Assembly: GCF_001707825.1 (NCBI RefSeq)
Contig: NZ_LYBM01000006.1
Location: 81,045-145,044, forward strand
Length of the DNA: 64,000 nucleotides
Reading direction: 5' to 3'
From: Veronia pacifica
Lineage (GTDB): Bacteria; Pseudomonadota; Gammaproteobacteria; Enterobacterales; Vibrionaceae
Positions within the stretch are counted from its first letter, which is position 1; every line of letters begins with the position of its first letter. Position numbers and translations under genes: made by a program. Positions 54,531 through 63,149 of this stretch are shown piece by piece. The notes beneath the pieces were generated by a model. It was not told where the DNA came from. It did no database searches and saw only the letters and a program-made list of their open reading frames with translations.

Positions 54531-54890
54531 TTATCCGCCACACGGGCTGCATACACTCCATGAATTACAATACCCGTCCATATCAGAAAACAAATCACTG
54601 AGTCTTTTTTGCTCTCTAACGATTAGCTCGTATGTCACTTTATCTTTTATAAAAAAAGAGACGTAACCAGAATTATCGTCTTCCTCAAGATATTCTGGCT
54701 CAAGTTCGGTAAATTTGGCTTCAGGCAATTTGTCTAAAACCAGCTTTTGTTGTTCCTCTGTCAGAGGCCATGAGGGAAAGTCAATTGAGAACTCAATTTC
54801 ATGGGATTGACCGAAGTCAAAATCTCGCTGTTCAAGAATACGAAAGGCATCACCATCTGCATCTTCGGGCCAAATATTCTTACTATTCAT
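54531..54890 (-). CDS. RraB-like protein
   Basis: 119 residues. The start IWPEDADGDAFRILEQRDFD and the segment HEIEFSIDFPSWPLTEEQ match the RraB domain (ribonuclease E regulator family). The C-terminus MDGYCNSWSVCSPCGG has the aromatic/glycine turn plus three cysteines. The acidic residues fit a protein that mimics RNA. AAGGAC precedes the ATG. It is a paralogue-type member rather than the canonical, longer RraB, so the target RNase is uncertain. Confidence 0.78.
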   Translation of the reverse strand: MNSKNIWPEDADGDAFRILEQRDFDFGQSHEIEFSIDFPSWPLTEEQQKLVLDKLPEAKFTELEPEYLEEDDNSGYVSFFIKDKVTYELIVREQKRLSDLFSDMDGYCNSWSVCSPCGG

Positions 54891-55347
54891 CTATATGTCC
54901 TTATAAAAATGTGGGCAATGCTGCGTTACTGAGATAACACTTCTGCCACAAAATAACAGGCAAAATGCGACCCGCAACGTATTTTATAAAACCGTCGCAA
55001 AATTGTGATCTAATTTGTGAATATGATGAAATCGTAGCCATTGATTTGCAGCCGCTATACTCAGGGTCTTAATATAATTTGATTATATGAGCGAAATATT
55101 CGCCGACTTCTGGCTATCGCAGTATTTGAATTATTAACAGAATATCCTGACTGCATAATAAATAATTTAAGGTCTCAATATTTTATTTGAATATTTCGTC
55201 TTTATGTAAATTTAAAAACGTGCCACTGTGGTCGTGGCACGTTGGTACTCAATGTAGCGTTTATCGCTTTAAATGCTCATACATGTTTAATTATTGGATG
55301 AATTGGTCGCTTCGCTATACATTCTATTTTTCTGCGCGCTATTTCTT
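54891..55347. other. Intergenic, AT-rich, with a terminator
   Basis: About 455 bases between two minus-strand genes, including the terminator at 55212-55243. The reading frames here are incidental. Confidence 0.5.
55212..55243 (-). terminator. Rho-independent terminator
   Basis: A perfect 10-bp stem AACGTGCCAC/GTGGCACGTT (55217-55226 and 55234-55243) with a 7-base loop is followed on the minus strand by TTTAAATTT. It is about 105 bases past the DJ-1 family gene. Confidence 0.78.
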
Positions 55348-56019
55348 TTACTTCAGCAAATCAACTATGGCTTTACCTACGCCATGTGCACTTGCCGGGT
55401 TTTGTCCTGTTACCAAGCGGTCGTCAACAATGACATGCTCACCCCAGGGTTGAATCTTACTGAATTTCGCTGCTTTTCGTGTCAGCGCCTCTTCCAATAA
55501 AAAAGGAATGTCATTGATTGTGCCGAAATCCACTTCTTCTTCCCGAGTAAAACCTGTCAAGTTTTTATCGGCAATTAACGGTTGACCATTACTTAGGGTG
55601 ATAGGGAGTAAACCTGCTGGGCCATGACACACTGAACCGATAACGCCGCCTCTCTCATAAAGCGATGCCGCCAGAGTTGCTGTCGTTGCGTGCTCTGCTA
55701 AATCAGACAGTAGCCCGAACCCTCCGGGATAAAAAATGGCGTCATAATCGTCGATATTCAATTGGTTTACTGGGATGGTATTTCTCACGCGAGACTGGAA
55801 TTCTGAATTGTTAAAAACTCGTGCGTTGACATCATCACCTTCTATATCTTCGCCATAAAAAGGCGCTGCGCCGCCGCTGATGGAAGCTACATCGTAGTTA
55901 AAACCCGCTTGAAGAAATGCATCGAGTGCGTGGGTTAACTCCGGAGCGAAGGTGCCATTCTTCTGATCAGTTGTGCCAAGTGTTGCGTGATTGGTGACGA
56001 TGATAAGAATATTTTTCAT
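55348..56019 (-). CDS. DJ-1/PfpI family protein (type 1 glutamine amidotransferase-like)
   Basis: 223 residues. The nucleophile elbow is IGSVCHGPAGLLP (about residues 130-142). DYDAIFYPGGFGLLSDLAEH carries the acidic partner loop, and FNYDVASISGGAAPFY matches the Hsp31-like branch. Members act as glyoxalase III/deglycase-type or chaperone proteins, but the activity here is not proven. It is divergent from a LysR gene across about 130 bases, which probably regulates it. Confidence 0.9.
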   Translation of the reverse strand: MKNILIIVTNHATLGTTDQKNGTFAPELTHALDAFLQAGFNYDVASISGGAAPFYGEDIEGDDVNARVFNNSEFQSRVRNTIPVNQLNIDDYDAIFYPGGFGLLSDLAEHATTATLAASLYERGGVIGSVCHGPAGLLPITLSNGQPLIADKNLTGFTREEEVDFGTINDIPFLLEEALTRKAAKFSKIQPWGEHVIVDDRLVTGQNPASAHGVGKAIVDLLK

Positions 56020-56147
56020 AGTGTAATCCTTTCAATATGGGGTGGCTTTGGGGAAAGACCGCCAGACAGTCAGGATTCTATGCTTTAGCTATACAGATGA
56101 TAATCCGTTAAAATGAAAAACCTTCTTTGCTATATGGCAATAATACT

Positions 56148-57041
56148 ATGTTCCTTAACTCTATCAGTTTTGATGGCATCATTGAGTTTGTAACAGTGGC
56201 AGACGCCAAGAACTTCAGCGAAGCCGCGAGGCGTCTGAATTGCTCGGTAAGCCATGTTTCCCGTCAAGTGTCTCGGCTGGAACAGCGTTTAGGCACTTCA
56301 CTTTTCGCGCGATCTACACGTTCGATTAAGCTGACAGAGACAGGTCAGCAATATTACCTGCAATGCCAAGAGCTAATGAATGGGCTTGATCAAGCCAATG
56401 AAATGGTGAAAGGTGCGCAGTTTGATTTACAGGGTACGCTCCGTATCAGCATGGCAGGCTCGTTTGCTGAACAATTTGTTGCCCCTGCACTGATAGAGTT
56501 TGCTAAGAAACACCCGAAATTAACAATTGAAGTGGATTTCAGCAGTCGACATGTCAATTTTGTTGAGGATGGAATCGACTTTGCCATTCGCTATGGGCGG
56601 CTGCAAGATTCAGGTTTGGTCGCGAGAAAACTTGCCGATCGCAGTTTAATGGCGGTTGCGTCACCAGCTTACCTTTTGGAACACGGTGAGATCACCGATC
56701 TGAAAGCGTTAGCTCACCATTCGTGTTTAATCACCAACAACGATACATGGCTGTTTGAACACGAAGGCAAAGAGTTACCTGTGAAGGTATCAGGGCGTTT
56801 CCGCTGCAACAACACGATTGGGTTGGTAGAGGCATGCAAACGCGGACTGGGTATTGCTTATATGCCAAAAAGCAGTTTAAAGCAGGCGGTTGATGACGGT
56901 GATTTGGTCCCCGTTCTCACCCCTTACTGGACAGAGAAAATCACCTCTTGGGTGGTCTATCAGAATCGTAAGTTCCTGCCGCTCAGAGCGCGTCTTGCTA
57001 TTGAACATTTGTTGGACCATTTTGATGGATGGAAAGAGTAG
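56148..57041 (+). CDS. LysR-family transcriptional regulator
   Basis: 297 residues from ATG 56148 (the open frame extends upstream only to a TTG). The DNA-binding helix pair is NFSEAARRLNCSVSHVSRQVSRLEQ, followed by RSTRSIKLTETG. The effector domain starts near residue 88. The AAIRYG-like FAIRYGRLQDSGLVARKL places it in the CrgA/DsdC-type subgroup common next to detoxification genes. It is divergent from the DJ-1 family gene. Confidence 0.92.
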   Translation: MFLNSISFDGIIEFVTVADAKNFSEAARRLNCSVSHVSRQVSRLEQRLGTSLFARSTRSIKLTETGQQYYLQCQELMNGLDQANEMVKGAQFDLQGTLRISMAGSFAEQFVAPALIEFAKKHPKLTIEVDFSSRHVNFVEDGIDFAIRYGRLQDSGLVARKLADRSLMAVASPAYLLEHGEITDLKALAHHSCLITNNDTWLFEHEGKELPVKVSGRFRCNNTIGLVEACKRGLGIAYMPKSSLKQAVDDGDLVPVLTPYWTEKITSWVVYQNRKFLPLRARLAIEHLLDHFDGWKE

Positions 57042-57426
57042 CTGATTCGACGTTTAGTTTATCCAATATACCTAGGTACATTTGTCGAGCACCGCGAAGA
57101 TTACGCTGATTGTTTTTGTGATTGCTTTTACGGTTACCTATTTGACAGAGCTACCCTCGCAGAGCCCGCCCCTGATGCGATGCGTCACTATAGTAAGAAA
57201 TATTCGCTGAGGCGATCTTTGAGGTGAGCATGGGCTTCAATGATGGCAATTAATATAGTGTCGATAGCGCATTTCTAGTTGTCTGAGAGGAAGTGAGTAA
57301 ACCGTCTGACAGAAGACACTATTCTACCGGCATATTACGTTTGGTAAGCCCCTGCTTATTCATGCAATAAAACACGTTTTTAATCATGCAAGATGACTTG
57401 TTAAGATCGGTTACATCTATTTTTAC
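57042..57426. other. Intergenic, no recognised gene
   Basis: About 385 bases between the LysR gene and the convergent SOS gene. No terminator or RNA was recognised. Confidence 0.45.
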
Positions 57427-57750
57427 TCACACCTCAACCACTTTCCCTTTATCCAGCACCAAGAAATATCGCTGATCCTTGTAGACACCGAGAAGTCTTT
57501 GGTCGCTGACAGCCTCCCATGGCCCTTTTTCATCATCATTGGTTGAGAACCCAATAATGTTGACCATTTTTACCCGCTGTTCATAGCGAAGTTGCCTGCG
57601 TTCGATAAACCCGCCAAACATGTAATAAACCAAACTGCCGTCTTTTAGCAGGGCAGGGATGTAGTCAACCCTTGAGGTGCGGTCGAGGTGATGAGACGGG
57701 CACCAGACTGTGACAGTTCGAAAGGTACTTTTGAATCGGATAGCTGGCAT
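57427..57750 (-). CDS. SOS-controlled protein of unknown function
   Basis: 107 residues, unlike any family I know. The sequence is mixed strand/helix: DYIPALLKDGSLVYYMFGGF, then RRQLRYEQRVKMVNIIGFS and a C-terminal beta-rich LLGVYKDQRYFLVLDKGKVVEV. A near-perfect LexA box begins 10 bases before the ATG, and a -10 hexamer TATAAT lies 6 bases before it, so the mRNA may be leaderless or the true start may be slightly downstream. No Shine-Dalgarno is visible. DNA-damage induction is the only functional clue. Confidence 0.7.
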   Translation of the reverse strand: MPAIRFKSTFRTVTVWCPSHHLDRTSRVDYIPALLKDGSLVYYMFGGFIERRQLRYEQRVKMVNIIGFSTNDDEKGPWEAVSDQRLLGVYKDQRYFLVLDKGKVVEV

Positions 57751-57760
57751 AACTCAATTA

Positions 57761-57780
57761 TACTGTATAAATAAACAGTA
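57761..57780 (-). promoter_or_regulatory. LexA (SOS) box overlapping the promoter
   Basis: TACTGTATAAATAAACAGTA (plus strand) is a CTGT-N8-ACAG palindrome with TA flanks. On the minus strand its end overlaps TATAAT (57757-57762), so LexA binding would cover the -10 region of the gene at 57427-57750. Confidence 0.88.
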
Positions 57781-57893
57781 TAAATGTAGCAAGAGGAATC
57801 GGTGAGAGCAAGGGGACAAAATGCCCCTGTAGGATAATTAATCATCTACTCAACAGATATCGGCTCGATACGCTTAGATGACGGGGGAGCTTT

Positions 57894-58256
57894 TTATGCG
57901 TTCGGTGCTTTTTCTTCGGTAATAACATGATGTGAGATAAGGCCGCCACCCAGGCCACCGCTCATCATAATCATCATTTGAAAAAAGGATTCTATCATTT
58001 CATAACTATCAAAAGCTGGTGAAGGGGGGACAATTGCTTCTATCAAGGTTTTGCCAGCCACAGCAATAATTGCTCCTGAAAATACAACCATTACCCCCCT
58101 ATCAAGCATCGTTTTTTGCGTTTTTACAAACAACCATATAACCGCGCAATATGTAAGAGCCCAAACGAATACAGGAGGAGCAGCTACTAGGGTTATCACA
58201 ACTGACGGGACGATAAGTAACCAACCAGTAATACCTACATTAATTATCTTTTTCAT
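57894..58256 (-). CDS. Small membrane protein of unknown function
   Basis: 120 residues from ATG 58256 (GAGG about 5 bases upstream), rather than from the more distant in-frame ATG at 58352 whose extra residues look unlike a protein start. It has about four hydrophobic segments (VGITGWLLIVPSVVITLVAA, VFVWALTYCAVIWLFV, VMVVFSGAIIAVAGKT and a Met-rich MMIMMSGGLGGGLI). The final charged tail ends EEKAPNA. No family recognised; membership in the membrane is clear. Confidence 0.7.
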   Translation of the reverse strand: MKKIINVGITGWLLIVPSVVITLVAAPPVFVWALTYCAVIWLFVKTQKTMLDRGVMVVFSGAIIAVAGKTLIEAIVPPSPAFDSYEMIESFFQMMIMMSGGLGGGLISHHVITEEKAPNA

Positions 58257-58794
58257 GAACGCCTCATAAGTGCTAATGTTTATTTTCATATGCTGATTGA
58301 TCATATTAGCTGTTAACGCTTCATTGAAAATGGGCTGTAAGAAGATATCCAAATAAAAGACATGTCAATCAAGGATGAGCCATAACCGCCTCTTAATAGC
58401 GCGATCCGGCTTTTTTCGATGCCCTGTTTTACTGCTGAAATTTTTAATTATTCTGGAATCTCTCGCCGCTCATAAATACCTCTTTGTCAGTTATCATGTC
58501 TAACTCAAGTGTGTCTATCAAGTCAGTGGCTATTCAACTCTTTATTTGAATTCAAATGGCCATCGCCATATAAATATATTTAACTTCAATTGTTTGAATT
58601 AGACTTTGTATATATTGAGGCTCTGTTAGTTAATAGATAACAGAATCTTTAATGCCCCAATTATCAGGGTTTTTAGAAGGATTTAATAATAGATAATACT
58701 ACCGCGCTAAAAGCTTATATCGATAAAGCAGCCATAAGGAATGACTGTCTGCTAAACCTTCTTCACTGCGATTTATATGGGTTCTTTCTTCTTT
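58257..58794. other. Intergenic, AT-rich
   Basis: About 540 bases between two minus-strand genes. No convincing terminator for pxpC or other feature was recognised. Confidence 0.45.
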
Positions 58795-59715
58795 TCAGCC
58801 CAGAATTACTCGATTGAAGAGCCTTCTCTCTATCTCTGCATCCGCTACATCACTTGGCGAGAAAGTGACAATTTGTCCCGGTTGCCGCTGAGAAAGCTGA
58901 CTGGTTCCTAAGCTGCTAAGACAGCCAATCTTTGGGTAGCCGCCGATAGTTTGTCGATCTTTCATCAGCACAATGGGTTGGCCATCACTGGGTATTTGGA
59001 TGGCACCAAACGCTATGCCCTCAGAGATGATGCCATCAAGCTGACTGGTCACCGGTGGGCCGGAGAGGCGATAGCCCATTCGGTCGATATGCTGGCTGAC
59101 CTCATAGTTGCTGGTATAAAAGGTCATCTGCTCGTCACGGCTAAATGAGGCATGTTGATAGGAGGGTATTACCCCAAGCTCCAGCGGTACATCGTAATTC
59201 GGTATGGCCCATTTGGGCACGCGCTGTTCGGGCCGTGTTGTGTTCGATTCGAAGGGGAGGATATCACCTGTTGCTATTGCATGACCAAGGCCCGATAAAC
59301 CGCCCAGCTGCTCTCGCTTCACCGTTGAACAACTGCCAAGTTTGGGCTGACACTGAAAGCCTCCCGATACGGCAAGGTAAGCTCTTAAGCCACTTTTCGG
59401 TGTCACAAATGCGAGTACGTCGCCCGACGCAATGGCATAAGTCCGCCATGGAGTGATCACCTTGTCGTTTAGCGTGGCACAGAGATCCGCACCAGTAATC
59501 GCAATCGTTGAGCTGGCATTAGCCTGAAGTTGAAGCTGACCGAACGTAATTTCCAGTTGTACTGCAGACGGGTCGTTTCCTAACAAACGGTTAGCCCAAT
59601 AGTAAGCATGTTCATCCATCGGACCACCCGTCGTAATGCCCAAATGCTGATAGCCGACACGACCACTGTCCTGAAGCAAGGTCAGTATGCCGGGAGCAAG
59701 TACCTCAAAGCTCAT
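58795..59715 (-). CDS. pxpC: 5-oxoprolinase subunit PxpC (biotin-dependent carboxyltransferase-like)
   Basis: 306 residues, the KipA/PxpC length. Diagnostic parts are GILTLLQDSGRVGYQHLGIT (residues 9-28), GGPMDEHAYYWANRLLGND and IPSDGQPIVLMKDRQTIGGY. PxpABC is the three-subunit bacterial 5-oxoprolinase that opens pyroglutamate to glutamate with ATP. The gene overlaps pxpB by 4 bases at its start, so the subunits are made together. Confidence 0.93.
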   Translation of the reverse strand: MSFEVLAPGILTLLQDSGRVGYQHLGITTGGPMDEHAYYWANRLLGNDPSAVQLEITFGQLQLQANASSTIAITGADLCATLNDKVITPWRTYAIASGDVLAFVTPKSGLRAYLAVSGGFQCQPKLGSCSTVKREQLGGLSGLGHAIATGDILPFESNTTRPEQRVPKWAIPNYDVPLELGVIPSYQHASFSRDEQMTFYTSNYEVSQHIDRMGYRLSGPPVTSQLDGIISEGIAFGAIQIPSDGQPIVLMKDRQTIGGYPKIGCLSSLGTSQLSQRQPGQIVTFSPSDVADAEIERRLFNRVILG

Positions 59716-60398
59716 AGCTTTCCTCCTCGCTTAAGAAACTCATCCCGGTTGATGGGGCAAAACCTAACCCGGTTGCCAACGTTAACTTTCGCCAGTGATT
59801 CGCTGTTCCAATCGACCATATCCAGCGGAGTTCGACCAATAATTTGCCAGCCTCCCGGTGTGCTGCTGGGGTAAATCGCTGTTTGGTTGTCCGCTAATCC
59901 TACACTGCCTGTTGGTACTTTCAGTCGGGGCGTTGATTTACGGGGGACGACAATCGCATCATCAAGACTCCCCAAGTAGGCAAATCCCGGACTAAATCCA
60001 ATAGCATATACCCGGTACTCTCGTTCAGAGTGGATATTGATGACAGTCTCGCTATTCAGTCCGGTTTGTTGGCACACATCTGCCAGATCAAGTGCGACTT
60101 CCTCACCATAATAAACCGGGATTTCAACCACCTGATGATGAGTATTTTCGCTCGTTTGGTCAGTGTTTGTATTCAGGGCAAGTCGTATGCGCTTAATGAT
60201 GTCAAACCTATCGGTGCGATGTAAATTGAAGCTTATCAGTATCGAATTGTAAGAAGGAACCATGTCAGTGACGAGGTCACCGAGATGCTCCCTCACTTGG
60301 AAAATAGCGCGATTGACATCTGCTGCTATTTTGTCATCGATTCTGTCGCCAAAATACACAATCAATGTTTGTTCATTGACTGCCTCAATTCGCATCAT
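59712..60398 (-). CDS. pxpB: 5-oxoprolinase subunit PxpB (KipI family)
   Basis: 228 residues. The N-terminus runs MRIEAVNEQTLIVYFGDRID. Later come VYAIGFSPGFAYLGSLDD, VPTGSVGLADNQTAIYPSST and PGGWQIIGRTPLDMVD, the conserved KipI/PxpB core. GGAGG lies 4-7 bases before either of two adjacent ATGs. It overlaps pxpA by 14 bases and pxpC by 4, proving a tight operon. Confidence 0.93.
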   Translation of the reverse strand: MMRIEAVNEQTLIVYFGDRIDDKIAADVNRAIFQVREHLGDLVTDMVPSYNSILISFNLHRTDRFDIIKRIRLALNTNTDQTSENTHHQVVEIPVYYGEEVALDLADVCQQTGLNSETVINIHSEREYRVYAIGFSPGFAYLGSLDDAIVVPRKSTPRLKVPTGSVGLADNQTAIYPSSTPGGWQIIGRTPLDMVDWNSESLAKVNVGNRVRFCPINRDEFLKRGGKL

Positions 60399-61125
60399 TT
60401 TTCCTCCATGTAGTCAGAGCGTTGGCGACCGTGGCCGCATGCGGTCCGTCACCGTGAATACAAAGTGTGTCCGCTTTCATCTCTAACGTGTGACCTTTAA
60501 GAGTGGTTACCGACCCTTGTTCAATGATTTGTTGTACCTGACTGATAATTGCCTCTGCACTCTGATGAACCGCTCCTTCTATTCTGCGATCGACAAGGAA
60601 ACCATATTCATCGTAAGCACGGTCAGAAAAGGCCTCGAACATCAGTGCAATGCCTATGCGATCGGCCATCTCTATGATCGGCTGGCGGTCTGGTATTGCC
60701 ATCACTATCAGCGAACAATCTGGTGCCGTATCTTTAACTGCTTGCATCACCGTTTTTAAAACCGCCACGTCTTTCATCATGGTGTTGTAGAGCGCACCGT
60801 GCGGCTTTACATACTGCACAAGCGTATTTTGTTGATGACAAATGCCTTGCAGCGCACCTATTTGATAACCGAGCCAAGCATACAGCTCCTCTTCAGAGCA
60901 ATCGAATTGGCGACGGCCAAAACCCATTAAATCCGGATAGCCGGGGTGCGCGCCTATGGTGGTCTTATGCTTTAGAGCCAAAGCGACAGTCTTTTGCATC
61001 GTGACCGGGTCAGAAGCGTGAAAGCCGCAGGCAATACTCGCCATATCAATGCAAGGCATGACGTCGGCATCTCTTCCCATGGTCCATGCGCCAAAGCTCT
61101 CTCCCATGTCACAGTTCAATTTCAT
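60385..61125 (-). CDS. pxpA: 5-oxoprolinase subunit PxpA (LamB/YcsF family)
   Basis: 246 residues. KLNCDMGESFGAW at the N-terminus, MASIACGFHASDPVTM, GAHPGYPDLMGFGRR and VKPHGALYN are diagnostic of the YcsF/PxpA fold. AAGGAG lies 9 bases before the ATG. As subunit A of the ATP-driven oxoprolinase it works with PxpB and PxpC, which follow immediately. It lies 57 bases after the TRAP permease gene, joining import and metabolism in one operon. Confidence 0.94.
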   Translation of the reverse strand: MKLNCDMGESFGAWTMGRDADVMPCIDMASIACGFHASDPVTMQKTVALALKHKTTIGAHPGYPDLMGFGRRQFDCSEEELYAWLGYQIGALQGICHQQNTLVQYVKPHGALYNTMMKDVAVLKTVMQAVKDTAPDCSLIVMAIPDRQPIIEMADRIGIALMFEAFSDRAYDEYGFLVDRRIEGAVHQSAEAIISQVQQIIEQGSVTTLKGHTLEMKADTLCIHGDGPHAATVANALTTWRKNDAN

Positions 61126-61182
61126 TTCAACTCACTCCTTGTAGTCTTCCTTCTGGACAGGCTGTTTTGTGCCCTGATGACT

Positions 61183-62493
61183 TTAGCGTTGGCTCATGGT
61201 CGTCGGCAGATAGGTTACAATTTCCGGGAAGACAGTAATTAACACTAACCCTAAAAGGATCAGCATAAAAAAGGGAAAGGCAGCCTGTGCGACATAGAGA
61301 ATGTTTTTCCCTGTCAGTGCCTGAATAACGAACAGATTGAAGCCGACAGGTGGGGTGATTTGCGAAAGCTCAACCACCAGAACAATGAATATACCAAACC
61401 AGAGTAGATCAATACCTGCCTGCTGGACCATAGGCAAAACGACGGCAACGGTAAGTACTACAACGGATATCCCATCCAGAAAGCACCCTAGCACCACAAA
61501 TAAAATGGTGAGGTAAAGTAAGAGTTCAAATGGTGACAGTGACATGGCTGCTATCCACTCTGCCAATGCACGGGGAATGCCGAGAAACCCCATTGCCAGC
61601 GTAAGGAAGTGCGCGCCAACAAGGATTAATCCAATCATACAGGCACTTTTCACCGCGCCAAGAAGACTGTCGATAAAACTCTGGCGACTTAACGAACCGG
61701 TAAGTGCAGCCAGTACCATTGCACCGAAAACTCCCAGGGCCGCCGCTTCTGTTGGGGTGGTGAAGCCACCATAGATCGAGCCCAGTACGAAGGAAATAAG
61801 GACAACAATAGGAAGTAATTTTTTGAGTGCGTTGAATCGTGTTTGCCAGTTCACGTCGTTGCTTTTGTGTTGTGGCACTCCTTGTTTGTTCATTAACGCC
61901 CATAGGGTGGTGTAACCGACAAAAAGAAGCATAAGCATAATACCGGGCAACGCACCCGCAATGAACAATCGGCCAATAGAGACTTCTGCTGCGACTCCGT
62001 AGACGATTAAGATAATTGAGGGGGGAATAAGCAGCCCGAGCGTGCCAGAACCTGCCAGCGTTCCTACTGCCATTTTTTCACTGTAGCCTTGCGCCTTGAG
62101 TTCCGGCAGGGTCATGCGGCCAATGGTTGCAGCCGTCGCGGCTGAGGAGCCTGATACGGCGGCGAAAATGCCACAGCTCAACACATTGACATGGAGCAAT
62201 TTTCCGGGAAAACCGCTGAGCCAGGGGGATAGACCTTTGAACAAATCTTCCGAGAGGCGGGTACGGAACAAAAGTTCACCCATCCAGATAAACATCGGCA
62301 GTGCTGTGAGAGACCAACTGGTGCTTGCCCCCCAACTTGAGGAACCAAATAACAGGCCAATTTGTTCATTACCCGTCAGGTAAAGCCCCATCACACCCAC
62401 GCCTATCAATGTAAGCGACACCCATAACCCAGCAGCCAGAAATAACAGCATCGAGACTGCAAGTATGAAAGAGATCACCGTGATGTCAGTCAT
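61183..62493 (-). CDS. TRAP transporter large permease (DctM family)
   Basis: 436 residues, 12 or so helices. Landmarks are LTALPMFIWMGELLFR, CGIFAAVSGSSAATAATIGR, GSGTLGLLIPPSIILIVYG and VELSQITPPVGFNLFVIQ. The start overlaps the end of the small permease gene by one base. The operon order dctP-dctQ-dctM-pxpA-pxpB-pxpC implies that the transported solute is 5-oxoproline (pyroglutamate) or a precursor; TRAP binding proteins for pyroglutamate are known in Bordetella pertussis. Confidence 0.94.
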   Translation of the reverse strand: MTDITVISFILAVSMLLFLAAGLWVSLTLIGVGVMGLYLTGNEQIGLLFGSSSWGASTSWSLTALPMFIWMGELLFRTRLSEDLFKGLSPWLSGFPGKLLHVNVLSCGIFAAVSGSSAATAATIGRMTLPELKAQGYSEKMAVGTLAGSGTLGLLIPPSIILIVYGVAAEVSIGRLFIAGALPGIMLMLLFVGYTTLWALMNKQGVPQHKSNDVNWQTRFNALKKLLPIVVLISFVLGSIYGGFTTPTEAAALGVFGAMVLAALTGSLSRQSFIDSLLGAVKSACMIGLILVGAHFLTLAMGFLGIPRALAEWIAAMSLSPFELLLYLTILFVVLGCFLDGISVVVLTVAVVLPMVQQAGIDLLWFGIFIVLVVELSQITPPVGFNLFVIQALTGKNILYVAQAAFPFFMLILLGLVLITVFPEIVTYLPTTMSQR

Positions 62494-63140
62494 TACACGC
62501 CCTCCTGATTGTTTGTCAGAGTTGATTTATGCGTGTCAGTGGCTTGAACTTTTTCCGGCGATGCGTCTTCACCTTCCCTCTGCTTGAAGTGAGGAGTGAT
62601 GCCACGAATATTATCAAGCAGGCTGTCTAGCACAGCGAGAGTGAAAGCGCCCATACCGAGTGCTAATGGTACTTGTGGTATCCAGAGTGGGATCGGGATA
62701 TAGCCGTGGGTCACCTCCTCAAAATCGTATGACTCCCAGACCATATAGGCACAGTAGTAACTGCAAAAGCACAGTAGTATAAGAGCGAGTGTAAGAACGA
62801 TAGACTCCAGCGGTTGTTGTATTGCTCTCGGTAACCGTTGAATAGCCAGATTGACTCTGATGTGGCCGCCTTCGCGAAAGGTATAGGCGAGACCAAAAAA
62901 GGTAGAGGCTGCCAGTGCATACCCGGAAAAGTCTCCGGCCGAGGGAACAATAAAACCGAACATCCGGCCGATGATTTGTGCAAGTATTATCAGCATGATC
63001 AATACAATAAAAAAGCCAGATAAACCACCGGACAGCAGATAGAGAGCTCGTTTCATAATAATACTTCCAGACAGGCGTAGCTCATGATGTTTAAAGCCCT
63101 CCCCAATTCCATTTTTAGAGGAGGGAACGTCTTGAGTCAT
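62493..63140 (-). CDS. TRAP transporter small permease (DctQ family)
   Basis: Up to 215 residues with four membrane helices: YLLSGGLSGFFIVLIMLIIL, YALAASTFFGLAYTFREGGH (with the family REGGHIRVNL turn), LALILLCFCSYYCAYMVW and WIPQVPLALGMGAFTL. Two starts are possible. ATG 63140 is 9 bases from the dctP stop. ATG 63056 has GGAAG at 8 bases and gives the more usual 187 residues. I list the longer form. The C-terminus carries a hydrophilic tail. Confidence 0.88.
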   Translation of the reverse strand: MTQDVPSSKNGIGEGFKHHELRLSGSIIMKRALYLLSGGLSGFFIVLIMLIILAQIIGRMFGFIVPSAGDFSGYALAASTFFGLAYTFREGGHIRVNLAIQRLPRAIQQPLESIVLTLALILLCFCSYYCAYMVWESYDFEEVTHGYIPIPLWIPQVPLALGMGAFTLAVLDSLLDNIRGITPHFKQREGEDASPEKVQATDTHKSTLTNNQEGV

Positions 63141-63149
63141 TATTAACTC

